Positions 1 through 8,673 of a stretch of 30,504 nt of DNA are shown in pieces. Both the position numbers and the translations under genes were made by a program. The DNA is taken from positions 1 to 30,504 of the forward strand of contig DBMO01000044.1 in assembly GCA_002298995.1 (NCBI GenBank), given 5' to 3'. How positions within the stretch are numbered: position 1 is the first letter of the stretch; every line of letters starts with the position of its first letter. The notes under the pieces are model-generated. The model was not told the DNA's origin and searched no databases. It was given only the letters and a program-made list of their open reading frames with translations. The DNA comes from Desulfarculales bacterium UBA696. GTDB taxonomy: Bacteria; Desulfobacterota; Syntrophobacteria; Syntrophobacterales; Syntrophobacteraceae.

Positions 1-19
1 GCCACCCGCCACATGGGAG

Positions 20-340
20 TTATTCCGGGGATCTGAATTGAAGAATATCGACCAACATTTTTGTAACATAGACACAGTAAACTATTATCGGTAGAATCAA
101 ATCAATGCCATTGGCTATAGGTAGAAATAGTAGATGGCATATATATGCTGCCAAAATGATTTTGGCAAGCGTGCACTTAATTACTCCATATCGTTTGTGA
201 AGTTTCACATACCTATTATCTATGTACCATCGCCTGCTGTAGACTAATAATATGGAGGCGTTGTCAACCACGGAAGCCGCTATAAGTACGTAAGCAAAAC
301 TATACATCAGGTTATCTATTGCTATATTCAATGACTGCAT
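20..340 (-). CDS. small membrane protein, unknown function
   Basis: A 106-residue protein I do not recognise. It holds about three hydrophobic stretches (near residues 12-33, 58-78 and 80-98), so it is probably an integral inner-membrane protein. The ATG at 340 is preceded by an AGAGG ribosome binding site at good spacing. It starts 24 bp after the stop of the 365-709 gene on the same strand, so the two are probably co-transcribed. The stretch is clearly richer in A+T than the rest of the window, which suggests acquired DNA. A role as immunity or partner protein for its neighbour is possible, but nothing in the sequence demonstrates it. Confidence 0.55.
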   Translation of the reverse strand: MQSLNIAIDNLMYSFAYVLIAASVVDNASILLVYSRRWYIDNRYVKLHKRYGVIKCTLAKIILAAYICHLLFLPIANGIDLILPIIVYCVYVTKMLVDILQFRSPE

Positions 341-364
341 ACGACCTCTTGGCGCTCCTGCCCC

Positions 365-709
365 TTAAGGTGCGAATTCCTGAATTCGGCCTGAAATCCG
401 GTCGGCCATAGGTCCGAACCTCGCAGTGCCGGCTATGATATTTGTGAGGATATTTGCTCTAGTCCATCCAAACTTGAAGAACGGTTCAACCCTAAAAAAG
501 TATCCTACCGTCCCTTTATACACCGCATCTGAGAATGCCATACCAAGAGCATCATTCGTTACTACTAAAGCAGCTCTAAAACCAAACGCTGCTCCTCTCT
601 GCAGTTCCTCATTCTGCAGCGCATCACAACCTCCATTGATTGCTCCTTTTATACCATTCCAAGCATCAATTGCCCTGTTGGCAAACCATGCTGCTGTAAC
701 CTTTTCCAT
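365..709 (-). CDS. hypothetical protein, Gly/Ala/Phe-rich
   Basis: A 114-residue protein with no family I can name. It begins MEKVTAAWFANRAIDAW and contains an alternation of small and aromatic residues (GGCDALQ near residue 27; YFFRVEPFFKFGW near 71-83). This could be a membrane-interacting or small globular protein, but there is no clear signal peptide. No convincing Shine-Dalgarno precedes the ATG at 709, so the start is uncertain. It lies upstream of the 20-340 membrane protein in the same orientation and shares its A+T-rich composition. A small effector plus membrane partner is one reading, at low confidence. Confidence 0.4.
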   Translation of the reverse strand: MEKVTAAWFANRAIDAWNGIKGAINGGCDALQNEELQRGAAFGFRAALVVTNDALGMAFSDAVYKGTVGYFFRVEPFFKFGWTRANILTNIIAGTARFGPMADRISGRIQEFAP

Positions 710-783
710 TTCGTATACACATAAAATGTGCGATTCACAGACAAGGTTTCAATTTTAAGAATCGTTCCTCATCGAGGGACCCA

Positions 784-844
784 GCCGCGAAGGGCCGCCG
801 AGAATGGGTCCAACCAAAACCCGTCGGAGGCGGCCCGCAGCGGC
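784..844. repeat. long imperfect hairpin next to a stop codon
   Basis: Nested inverted repeats: GCCGC (784-788) pairs with GCGGC (840-844), GGGCCGCC (792-799) with GGCGGCCC (829-836), and GGGT (806-809) with ACCC (819-822). The element abuts the stop codon of the alpha/beta hydrolase. There is no T-run on the minus strand after it, so it is not a classical terminator. A REP-like element or a structured 3' end that protects the mRNA fits better. It also marks the boundary between G+C-rich and A+T-rich DNA. Confidence 0.6.
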
Positions 845-1681
845 CTATCTAGTGGGACTGTTTTGTAGATTGGGTTGAACTGTTTCGTTAATCTCCAGAA
901 ATGTCAGGACAATTCGGGTAAATTCGGACGGCGCTTCAAACTGTAAATGGTGAGTCCCGTTTTTAAATTGTACCAGCCATGCACCCGGAATCAGCTTTGC
1001 CAGTGTCTTCGAACTCTCAGTGCCCACGACGTTATCAGCGGTACCCACCAGAAACATTACCTGATTTTTGATGAGCGGCATCTTATCGAGGGGGCTTTTC
1101 CACTCCATGGCTGCTTTTAGCTGTTTCTTGACGGTGGGATTATCGGGCAGCGGTATGCCTTTGAAAGCGGCCGCGACGGCGCTCCCATTGGTGGAGGTGG
1201 CATGGACAATCGCTTTATTGACTCGTTCAGGATAGTATAGCAGCAAATTCTGTGTGGTGACGCTTGACTGTGAAAACCCAAGCACATTCGTCTTTTCGAC
1301 CCCTAGAGCATCCAGCAGGGCGATTACATCCTGGGCGAAAAGTCGATAAGTGAACTTTACACCGTTATCTGTCGTATAACCCATCCCCCTGTTATCCATG
1401 ACGATCAACTGGTATTTCTTTGAAGCCTCTTCGATAAGCACCGTGGTCCAATCATCCATCGTGGCTCCAAGCCCGGTGAGCAGAATAAGCGGTTCACCCG
1501 ACCCGATCAATTTGTACCCGATTTTGATTCCATTGCCGCTTGTCAGGTAAATGGCATGACCCTGCGAATCCGAAGCAATTTTTTCGCCCACCGGCGAGAT
1601 GTCCTTGGCTTGAATAGCCGGGATGCAGATAACCAGCGTGATGACCAATGAGACGAACAAGCCGATACTGATTTTTCTCAC
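845..1681 (-). CDS. exported alpha/beta hydrolase
   Basis: 278 residues with a signal peptide (about 1-25, ending AIQA) and an alpha/beta-hydrolase fold. The nucleophile elbow G-F-S-Q-S gives Ser137. Asp216 (in VGTADN) and His244 or His245 (in NGTHH) complete a likely triad. The loop LLTGLG near residue 67 stands at the oxyanion-hole position, where many relatives have HG. The start is GTG at 1681, supported by GGGGAGG six bases upstream. Predicted to be a periplasmic esterase, lipase-like or haloperoxidase-like hydrolase; the substrate cannot be told. The HAD hydrolase gene lies 125 bp upstream in the same orientation, so co-transcription is possible. Confidence 0.85.
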   Translation of the reverse strand: MRKISIGLFVSLVITLVICIPAIQAKDISPVGEKIASDSQGHAIYLTSGNGIKIGYKLIGSGEPLILLTGLGATMDDWTTVLIEEASKKYQLIVMDNRGMGYTTDNGVKFTYRLFAQDVIALLDALGVEKTNVLGFSQSSVTTQNLLLYYPERVNKAIVHATSTNGSAVAAAFKGIPLPDNPTVKKQLKAAMEWKSPLDKMPLIKNQVMFLVGTADNVVGTESSKTLAKLIPGAWLVQFKNGTHHLQFEAPSEFTRIVLTFLEINETVQPNLQNSPTR

Positions 1682-1806
1682 AGTGAACCTCCCCTAAAAT
1701 CAGCTCACAAAAATGCATCGTGGTTAGTGCGCGTGAATGGCAGCCTGAATTGGAGCATAAACTGTTCGGGCCAAGCGGATTCCCGACCCCCGTTTTCGCG
1801 GCTGTT

Positions 1807-2808
1807 CTACTTTTTCTCGAATGGATGGATAATTTTCCAGTCAGCCTTCATGTCCACGACTATCCAGCCTTTTGCCACGGCTTCGTCGAGCGCTTTGTCA
1901 AGTCGGCCGATATATGAGGTGCGATCATATGCCCACTCGCGCTCCGCATCGGTATGGTGGACGATGAGCGCTAAACGCGCTCCGTTGCCGGCGGTTGTCC
2001 ACTGGAGCATTTGAAGGTCGCCGTCAGAGTTGCCGAAAGATGCGATGGGACGGCGGCCAATGTAGTCGTTGATGCCGATCGCTTTGCCCGCTCCATCATC
2101 GATGAAGTTGATCTCCGGCAGGAATGCCAGCACGGGCCTGCCGTTGCGCGGTTCGAACTTCGTTTTGACGCTGCTGCCGACAACCTGCTCGGGGGGGATG
2201 CCATAGACCTTTTCCGTCCAGGGACGCATGAAATCCGTCCAGCCGCCTGACACGACAAATGTCTTGAAACCATTGTCACGAAGATAGGCGAGCAACTCGA
2301 GCATGGGCTGATAGACCATTTCAGTGTAGGGCCGGCCGGTCTTCGGGTGCTTTGCCGTAATCGACCAGTCCTTGACGATCTGTGCGTACTCTTCAGTCGT
2401 GTTGCCGTCCCGCGCGGCAATCTCGAGTTCGAACTGGGCTTGTTGGCTCGCGGAAAGAACCGTCTTCAAATCACCCTCCAACACCGCCTTGAACAGCTGT
2501 TTCTCTTTCCATTCGGGATGCTGTGGCGCGAGCGCTTTGATGCGATCGAACGTAAAGGCTTGCGGGAAATACATCGGCTGTTCGGACCAAAGCGTACCGT
2601 CATTGTCGAATGTCGCGATACGCTCGGCAGGCGGCACAAAGTTCGGCGAGCCTTCCCTGGTCACTTCTTCCACGAAGGCGATGATGGCCTTCTTATGTAC
2701 GGTATCATTCCAGGAGGGCAGGGAATCTGCGGCGAAGGCGGCATTTGCGGCCAGAAGCAGAGCGAGAATACATTTGATAAGGATGCTCTTCGTAAACACA
2801 CTTTTCAT
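1807..2808 (-). CDS. exported HAD-superfamily phosphatase
   Basis: 333 residues with an N-terminal signal peptide (about 1-26, ending NAAFA). HAD motif I is DNDGT, with nucleophile Asp68 and acid/base Asp70. Motif II is the VVSGG segment with Ser187. Motif III is probably Lys242. Motif IV is GNSDGD with Asp262 and Asp264. The cap inserted between motifs I and II is helical (about residues 85-160). Such proteins are Mg-dependent phosphomonoesterases, and here the enzyme would act in the periplasm. The substrate is unknown. A weak AGAG precedes the ATG at 2808. Confidence 0.85.
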   Translation of the reverse strand: MKSVFTKSILIKCILALLLAANAAFAADSLPSWNDTVHKKAIIAFVEEVTREGSPNFVPPAERIATFDNDGTLWSEQPMYFPQAFTFDRIKALAPQHPEWKEKQLFKAVLEGDLKTVLSASQQAQFELEIAARDGNTTEEYAQIVKDWSITAKHPKTGRPYTEMVYQPMLELLAYLRDNGFKTFVVSGGWTDFMRPWTEKVYGIPPEQVVGSSVKTKFEPRNGRPVLAFLPEINFIDDGAGKAIGINDYIGRRPIASFGNSDGDLQMLQWTTAGNGARLALIVHHTDAEREWAYDRTSYIGRLDKALDEAVAKGWIVVDMKADWKIIHPFEKK

Positions 2809-2996
2809 GGATATGCTCTTTCAGTTGAGTGGTGAGGACATTCAGTTGAACGGAAACAGGACGTCATTGCCGAGCATCAGAGGCGCGCTGGTCTTGCATT
2901 TTACGCGAGCGCTTTTTTGCCTGATCCTCGATGGGTAATTTCTTCCACCTCGCCTGCTTCCGGATGCCGCGCCGCTATTTCTGCTCCAGGCGGCGG

Positions 2997-4967
2997 TTAA
3001 AACATGAAATTCAGCCCCAGGTTTACCTGGTGACTAACGAATTGGTCATTTAATTCCAGCCCATAGCCGGTATAGACCGTCAAGTTACCGCACAGGCGGG
3101 CTTTAAGAGCTGTATCCACCATAAGGCTGTCCGTTGCGCGGTCTATCCCGCTTACAAGGAATGACCCGCCCTGGCCTATGATGCCGGATTCGATATCGCG
3201 ATTGTCCAACGGGATTTCGTGTGCCCAGGCGACTTCAATGGAAGGGGTCACCTGCGTTCCCTCAGCGAGCGAAAAATCCTTTTCGGCCCTCACGCCAACC
3301 TGTGTGCGGAAGGTTTGATAGTCTTTTGCCCGGACGCTTAGGTTTATGGGGTCGGCGCCGGTTTCATCGAATGCCGCATGGTGAAGATAAATGTAGGCAA
3401 GTTCGGCAACGGGGGAGACATTCCAGCCGGCAATCGGAAAATTGCGGCCTGCTCGCACCTGCCCCATGAAATCATAGCCGTCAGGGTCCGATTGGGCCGT
3501 ATTGGCGACGTCCAGAAAAACGATGTTTCGTTTTACGGACATTCTGTCGTATCCGCCGGCGAGCAGCCCGTCCACGAACCATCCGGCCGAGTCGGTGTAG
3601 TTTGAGTAGACCCCAAGCTTGGGGCTGTCGATTTCGGCCCTGCCGCCATCGTTGTACCAATGAAGGTCGGATCTTAGATAGCCCGCCCCAATACCGAAAA
3701 GCAGGCCCTCTTTTCGGATTAGGTCAATTCCCATGACGAAGCCGCCCGTGGTGAAGTCGAACCCGGTGTGCTCGCCAAAGCCGTCCTGGAAACCGAATTC
3801 TCCGAGGCCCGTGGCCCAGACATTGGTGTTGTGCTTGCCCGTTTTCGGCCCATCTGCATCGACTGGAAGTCCCGCGCCGGTCGTCCCGCGGTCGGATCGC
3901 ACCGACTGCACGGTTGAGAATCGGAGATTTTCGAGGTCATCTCCCAAGGCCGTTCTGAAGCCTTCAGCCCCGTTTCGGCTGGAAAGACCTCGCTGGACGA
4001 ATGCTTTGCCGAATTGAAGGTTGTTGCGCACCCCCACGCGAGCGAGCGCATCATAGCGCTCGGGCCCAATCTGGTTGAGGGCCGAAGTGAAGGTGGCCCG
4101 GTCTCCGAAACTCAGCCAGTCGAGAGGACCAAGGATGTCATCGAGCCTGCTGTACGCGCCGGAAAGGTTTCTGGAATTATATTGCGCCAGGTCGATTGTC
4201 CCCTGCGGAGTGGCCGGCGCGGGAATGAGACTGTCCAGGTAAGTTGCCAGATTTCCTGCATTGCCGCCCCCGGCTATCGGTGCATACAAAAGGGCGCGTC
4301 CCGAAAGGTCCTTGCTGATGTAAATCACTTCCGCGCTATCCGAGCCGGCAAACCGTTTGTCGATGAAGATTTGCTCCCCGCCTCCGCGACCCCAGTCGGG
4401 ATAAGCAGGATTAACGGAAGGATTTATCGGGCCGGCCATCCCCGTCCAAAGCACATGACCGGCCGGCACTCTGGCGTATGCAATGCCCTTTGGGACCGCC
4501 GGCAGAGCAAAGACATCCCTGATCTGCTCCGGGGTGAGACCCCGCACCGTTGCGCCCCTCATTACCCAAGATCCGGCCGGATAGCTGCGCTTGCCGGGGT
4601 CCGGGTCACTGGTATTGAATGTGCGTGTAAAATAAAGCGTTTTGGATGTCTTGATCAGGGTGACCGAAGTCTGCTCCGAGACGGGGATGAAGGCGTCGAA
4701 AGGAGGGTAGGCACAGCCTCTGTATGTTCCCAGCAGCGAATTTGCTTCCGCGGGGGTTAGAAAAGGTCCCTGCGGGCCTTCAGCATTCATTTGCCACAGC
4801 AGCCCCGAATATAGAGTACCCGTGGGCTGGACGAGATTTCTCCAGTCTTCGGCCGCCGCCGGCAACGTGGAGCCGCGGATTACCGCCAAAGAGAGCAATA
4901 ATACGAAGAAAAATCGGACGTAAAAATTAACGGCAAATATTGGTCTTTTCCCTTTTCTGCTCGGCAT
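2997..4967 (-). CDS. autotransporter-type outer-membrane protein
   Basis: 656 residues. A signal peptide (about 1-39, ending PAAAE) is followed by a passenger region of about 340 residues. The last 275 residues or so alternate Gly, aromatic and polar residues as in the autotransporter beta-barrel, and the protein ends NLGLNFMF with the terminal Phe typical of BAM substrates. Barrel features include FGIGAGY, GVYSNY, GWFVDGLLAGGYD and VGVRAEKDF. No passenger enzyme motif was recognised, so surface display or secretion of an unknown passenger is inferred. The ATG at 4967 has AAGGTGATCG in front. It is transcribed away from the LprI-like gene at 5381. Confidence 0.85.
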   Translation of the reverse strand: MPSRKGKRPIFAVNFYVRFFFVLLLSLAVIRGSTLPAAAEDWRNLVQPTGTLYSGLLWQMNAEGPQGPFLTPAEANSLLGTYRGCAYPPFDAFIPVSEQTSVTLIKTSKTLYFTRTFNTSDPDPGKRSYPAGSWVMRGATVRGLTPEQIRDVFALPAVPKGIAYARVPAGHVLWTGMAGPINPSVNPAYPDWGRGGGEQIFIDKRFAGSDSAEVIYISKDLSGRALLYAPIAGGGNAGNLATYLDSLIPAPATPQGTIDLAQYNSRNLSGAYSRLDDILGPLDWLSFGDRATFTSALNQIGPERYDALARVGVRNNLQFGKAFVQRGLSSRNGAEGFRTALGDDLENLRFSTVQSVRSDRGTTGAGLPVDADGPKTGKHNTNVWATGLGEFGFQDGFGEHTGFDFTTGGFVMGIDLIRKEGLLFGIGAGYLRSDLHWYNDGGRAEIDSPKLGVYSNYTDSAGWFVDGLLAGGYDRMSVKRNIVFLDVANTAQSDPDGYDFMGQVRAGRNFPIAGWNVSPVAELAYIYLHHAAFDETGADPINLSVRAKDYQTFRTQVGVRAEKDFSLAEGTQVTPSIEVAWAHEIPLDNRDIESGIIGQGGSFLVSGIDRATDSLMVDTALKARLCGNLTVYTGYGLELNDQFVSHQVNLGLNFMF

Positions 4968-5380
4968 CGATCACCTTTCCGCTGGCTGGTTTTTCGATAT
5001 ATTTTTTGGCGGGGTATCGCAGTTTGGACCTATAATTAATCGGGGATTTCCTTGCTTTCCTTGATTCTAAATTCGGCGTTGGCTTCGTTGGTGTGATTAC
5101 GCCGGCACCCTTCATCACGAAATAAAACGATCGTATTCACCGCGGCGCTGCCTATCCAGCCAATAACTCAATAATTCTAATGGTCTCTACAGGGTCAACC
5201 GACTCTCTTATGGAGGCGGCAGGGTGACGATTGACGCCAACACTTACAGTTCATCCATGCCCTTTCCATGCATCGAATAACGGGGGCCGCAACAATCGCC
5301 GGAATTTCCAGAGTAGCACCCCGGACTTCCTGACGTTGCTCGCGCCTGCTAAAACCGGCCAACAGAAAAGGTGAGAAGAA
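4968..5380. other. divergent intergenic region
   Basis: About 410 bases between the autotransporter gene (minus) and the LprI-like gene (plus). It must hold both promoters. I see no confident -35/-10 pair, repeat or RNA gene. The short ORF on the minus strand at 4927-5118 overlaps the autotransporter start, has no recognisable features and is probably spurious. Confidence 0.5.
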
Positions 5381-6109
5381 ATGATCTTGCGTATTGCGGC
5401 TGCTGTTATCGGCGTCCTTTGTTTATTGCCATCGGCCGCCTTTGCTGCCGGCTTTGATTGTGCGAAGGCAAGCTCAGCCGTTGAAAAACTCATTTGTTCC
5501 GACAGCCGGCTATCGAAGGCGGATGAAGAACTTTCCGATTTATACAGCCGGGCACTGGCCGGTTCAGGGAAAAAAGCCGAATTCAAGAAAGAGCAAATGG
5601 TCTGGATTCGCACCGAGCGCGACCGGTGCAGAGACAAAGATTGTCTGGCGGCGGAGTACAAGAAGCGGATCGAAGTGCTGTCGGGCCCTTCGCCTATCGA
5701 AGAATACTATATGAGAGAGCGGTTCCCGAACACCGGCGAAGAGCAGGAAGATGATGAAGAAGAATCGGGCGACAAGAAACCTGAAGGCCTTTATTATCAT
5801 GTCTGCGTCAAAGTGCACGGGAACCCCTCGGCTCCTCTTGTCGACTTCGAGATCTATTTTCCAGATTCCGGCCAATCGGTAACCGCCGAACTCGTCCGCT
5901 GCAAAACCGCCGGCGAGGGAACTCTCGAGTTTACCTTCATGGACAATTGGGGAAATAAAGGCAAAGGCAGACTGGACCGTTCGGGAGAAGAGGCCACTCT
6001 GAATGTGGAGGAAGTAAAAGCCATCGAGCCTGGCTGGGGCCGGAATGCTCTTCGCAACTACGGAGAATACGAGCTTACAAGGCAAAAGTGTGGTTCGGGA
6101 GAGGAGTAG
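5381..6109 (+). CDS. secreted protein with LprI N-terminal-like domain
   Basis: 242 residues. A signal peptide (about 1-22, ending SAAFA) precedes a domain (about 24-100) typical of the lysozyme-inhibitor LprI N-terminal family (DUF1311). Its landmarks are FDCAKASSAVEKLICSD, the SRLSKADEELSDLYSRAL helix, and MVWIRTERDRC followed by CLAAEYKKRIEVL. The cysteines are placed for disulfides. The C-terminal part (about 135-242) is a beta-rich region I do not recognise, joined by an acidic linker (EEQEDDEEE). A periplasmic or lysozyme-inhibitor-like role is inferred only from the N-terminal domain. GGTGAGAAGAA precedes the ATG. Confidence 0.8.
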   Translation: MILRIAAAVIGVLCLLPSAAFAAGFDCAKASSAVEKLICSDSRLSKADEELSDLYSRALAGSGKKAEFKKEQMVWIRTERDRCRDKDCLAAEYKKRIEVLSGPSPIEEYYMRERFPNTGEEQEDDEEESGDKKPEGLYYHVCVKVHGNPSAPLVDFEIYFPDSGQSVTAELVRCKTAGEGTLEFTFMDNWGNKGKGRLDRSGEEATLNVEEVKAIEPGWGRNALRNYGEYELTRQKCGSGEE

Positions 6110-6242
6110 TCAGGATTCGCAACTCCAACCCCATGTTTAAATCCTAATCTTCAGCGGGAATCCTTTTCGGTGGGCGGCCCGTTATCCCCGCCGTTGGCAA
6201 TCGCGGCACGCAGGTATTTGCTGATGAGCGAAATAGGCTGCG

Positions 6243-6264
6243 GAGCGGCTCTAGCCGCTCTTTT
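6243..6264 (+). terminator. intrinsic terminator of the LprI-like gene
   Basis: Perfect 8-bp stem GAGCGGCT / AGCCGCTC with a 2-base apex, followed by TTTTCTT. It lies 134 bases after the LprI-like stop and overlaps the last codons of the converging cytochrome c gene, so the two transcription units share their 3' ends. Confidence 0.65.
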
Positions 6265-7078
6265 CTTCCCGGCTGTAGGTGTGCCGCAAATAAAGGAGAA
6301 GCGCCGTAAGGGCTGCAAGCAATCCCACAATGATCGCTCCCCCACGCTTTCGGCGTGATATTTGCGCCTGGATTCCCTCGACCTGGAGTGCGATTTCGCT
6401 CAACCGGCCCTGGATCTCTGCGATATTATCGCGGACCTTCTGGACATCTACCGAGTGAAACAGGCGATGAAATGTGTTGCGTGTGTCGAAGAGTCTGCCC
6501 TGCAGGTCCACCACTTCCATTCCCACCCGATGTAGGCTTTTCATTTCGCGATCCAGCGCCGACATGCGATCGTCGGTTGTTACCAGAGCCTCGCGGATTT
6601 GCGCCGCCCTCTCATAGCCGTGGCACTGGGTGCAGCTTTGGGAATTAATTAGCTGAGGTGAGGCCAGTTGGATTCCATGAGCACCGTGGCAGGTTGCGCA
6701 TTGGGGTCCGCCTTTGCCCAGCGCTTTTCCGTGCGCGCTGGCAAGGTAATCTTCCTTGACGCCGAGATGGCAGGCGCCGCAAAAGTCGGGAATGGTTTCC
6801 GGCTTTGGAACCTCTTTAAACCCTTTGTCGGGGCTCATGGCCTCCTCGTCCATGGTCGTGGGGTCCCCCCCATGGCATCCATGGCAGGCAATGCCGTTCT
6901 TTGCGTGCACGCTCTCACGCCATTTTTCGACCGGCTGATAGAGCCTCGCCTGGTCCTGCATGGACTGATGGCACTCGATGCACGTGGACTGCCGAGCCCC
7001 CTGCGGCAGAAGGGGTGCGGCGCATAAAAAGATCGCAAGAAAAAGGGCCGCCGCGAATAGGCTCAATCCGTATCTCAT
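6251..7078 (-). CDS. membrane-anchored pentaheme cytochrome c
   Basis: 275 residues with five CXXCH haem-binding motifs: CIECH (33-37), CHGCH (65-69), CGACH (100-104), CATCH (127-131) and CTQCH (149-153). An N-terminal signal or anchor helix (about 4-25) exports the haem domain. A long heptad-like coiled-coil segment (about 160-240) leads to a C-terminal transmembrane helix (about 247-265) and a basic/acidic tail. I chose the ATG at 7078 because it overlaps the cytochrome b stop as ATGA, which indicates translational coupling. An ATG at 7093 would overlap more deeply. It probably replaces cytochrome c1 as the electron acceptor of the adjacent Rieske/cytochrome b pair. Confidence 0.9.
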   Translation of the reverse strand: MRYGLSLFAAALFLAIFLCAAPLLPQGARQSTCIECHQSMQDQARLYQPVEKWRESVHAKNGIACHGCHGGDPTTMDEEAMSPDKGFKEVPKPETIPDFCGACHLGVKEDYLASAHGKALGKGGPQCATCHGAHGIQLASPQLINSQSCTQCHGYERAAQIREALVTTDDRMSALDREMKSLHRVGMEVVDLQGRLFDTRNTFHRLFHSVDVQKVRDNIAEIQGRLSEIALQVEGIQAQISRRKRGGAIIVGLLAALTALLLYLRHTYSREEKSG

Positions 7079-8175
7079 GAGAAATGCCCCCAAATGGTGA
7101 GCCCGATGTAGACGAGGATTCCGGCGAAAAACAAAACGAGAAAAAGCGGACGCCTTCCCGGGCGCCTTTCGGGGCCTCGATCAATGAACGGCAGCAAGAA
7201 AAGAAAAAGTATCGCCACGGTCTGGACCATAATGCCGGCAAACTCACTTGGCAGGGCCTTCAAAGTCTGGTAGGCGGCAAGAAAATACCATTCGGGCTTG
7301 ATTCCAACCGGAGTCGAAAAAGGGTTTGCAGGCTCAAATGCGTCCGCCGGCAGAAAAACCCAGGGGGCATAGAAAACGATCGCCATTAGCAGGGTTAAAA
7401 AGAGGGAAATAACCGCCAGGTCTTTTATGACATAGTTTGGGAAAAACGGAATTCCGCCGGGGTGTGTTTCGTGCCGATACCTTGTGAGAGGCGGTTGCGG
7501 CTGGTAGTACAAACCAAACGGAGGCGTTGATACACCGATCCTGCGCACCAGGAATAGGTGGAATCCGGCGAAAAGGCCTAAAAGGAGCGGAAACCCCATC
7601 ACGTGCAACGCAAAAAAACGGCCAAGGGTAGCCTGTCCGACGTCGGGGCCGCCCCGCAGGAAAAAAACCAGTCGCTCTCCAATTATAGGGACGACGCTTG
7701 CGCTGTTGGTCGCCACCGTGGTCGCCCAGTAGGAAAGCTGACTCCAGGGGAGCAAATAACCGGTAAGGCACATCCCTAGGGCGATCAGCAAAAGTATAAA
7801 ACCAGCTATCCAAGTGAGTTCCCGTGGCGACTTATAGGCCGCCATGAACAGAGTAGAGAGCATGTGCAGCAAAAGCGCCACGACGACGATGTTCGCGCCG
7901 ACCGCATGAACGTAGCGGATGAACCATCCGAAAGGCACCTCGTTCATTATCTTTTGAACGCTTTTGAACGCGAGATCAGTGTTCGGAACGTAATAGACCA
8001 GGAGCAGGATTCCGGTAAGAAACTGAATGATAAACAGGGTGATCAAAACCGAGCCGAGGGCATACCAGGCATTTATATTGCGGGGGAGCAGGTATTCGGT
8101 GAAATTTTGTTGCAGCAGGTCCCTCAACCCCAACCTGATATCGAGAAAGTCGAGGGCTTTCTTGGTCAAGGACAT
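7075..8175 (-). CDS. cytochrome b of a Rieske/cytochrome b complex
   Basis: 366 residues carrying both the N-terminal (b6-like) and C-terminal (subunit IV-like) parts in one chain, with about eight membrane helices. Haem ligands are His90/His104 and His191/His206. The second pair has 14 intervening residues, as in cytochrome b6, rather than 13 as in mitochondrial bc1. The Qo-site PEWY motif is at 294-297 (KPEWYFLAAYQ). It oxidises quinol in the inner membrane and passes electrons to the Rieske centre and the haems of the complex. Middle gene of the operon: 12 bp after the Rieske stop, and overlapping the cytochrome c start by 4 bp. Confidence 0.95.
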   Translation of the reverse strand: MSLTKKALDFLDIRLGLRDLLQQNFTEYLLPRNINAWYALGSVLITLFIIQFLTGILLLVYYVPNTDLAFKSVQKIMNEVPFGWFIRYVHAVGANIVVVALLLHMLSTLFMAAYKSPRELTWIAGFILLLIALGMCLTGYLLPWSQLSYWATTVATNSASVVPIIGERLVFFLRGGPDVGQATLGRFFALHVMGFPLLLGLFAGFHLFLVRRIGVSTPPFGLYYQPQPPLTRYRHETHPGGIPFFPNYVIKDLAVISLFLTLLMAIVFYAPWVFLPADAFEPANPFSTPVGIKPEWYFLAAYQTLKALPSEFAGIMVQTVAILFLFLLPFIDRGPERRPGRRPLFLVLFFAGILVYIGLTIWGHFS

Positions 8176-8187
8176 CGAAATCCCTCC

Positions 8188-8673
8188 TCAGCCGATGACA
8201 ATCTCGTTCCCTTTTACCGTCACGGGATAGGGCGGAAGGGAGCGGGGTGGAGGTCCCGCCAGGACTTCGCCGGTTAGGGAGAACTTGCCGGCGTGGCAGG
8301 GGCATAGAAAAATCTGCTCTTCGGGCCGCCAGTTGACGATGCAGCCTAGATGGGTACAAATCGCCGACAGGGCAATGAACTCTCCGGGCTTAACCTGAAA
8401 CACCACGGCAGGGCGCCCGCGATACTGGAAGAAATGAGCCTGCCCGATCCCCAACTGCGAACGGGGGATGGTGACCTGCACTTTTTCACCCTCTGCCGAT
8501 TGAGGGGACAGGTACTCCCATATCGGCCAGAATGCCGCGCCCGCCAGACCCAGGCCGATCGCCCCGGCAGCCGAAGCGGCAATGAAACGCCGGCGGGAGA
8601 CCGAGCTTTCCTTTTCCGGCCCCGCGCGCCGGACATCCTCTCCTCTGTGCGGATCAGGACCTTCGTCTTGCAC
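8188..8673 (-). CDS. Rieske iron-sulfur protein
   Basis: 161 residues. A Tat-type N-terminus (SRRRFIAAS, residues 26-34, then a hydrophobic helix to about 50) anchors and exports the folded protein. The [2Fe-2S] ligands lie in CTHLGC (Cys106, His108, with disulfide Cys111) and CPCHAG (Cys124, His127, with disulfide Cys126). This is the Rieske subunit that takes electrons from quinol at the Qo site of the adjacent cytochrome b. The start is GTG at 8673, with AGGA eight bases upstream. First gene of the three-gene operon. Confidence 0.93.
   Translation of the reverse strand: MQDEGPDPHRGEDVRRAGPEKESSVSRRRFIAASAAGAIGLGLAGAAFWPIWEYLSPQSAEGEKVQVTIPRSQLGIGQAHFFQYRGRPAVVFQVKPGEFIALSAICTHLGCIVNWRPEEQIFLCPCHAGKFSLTGEVLAGPPPRSLPPYPVTVKGNEIVIG

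Noticed and set aside
4927..5118. 63-residue minus-strand ORF before the autotransporter
   Set aside because: Overlaps the autotransporter start and signal-peptide codons in another frame, with no recognisable sequence.
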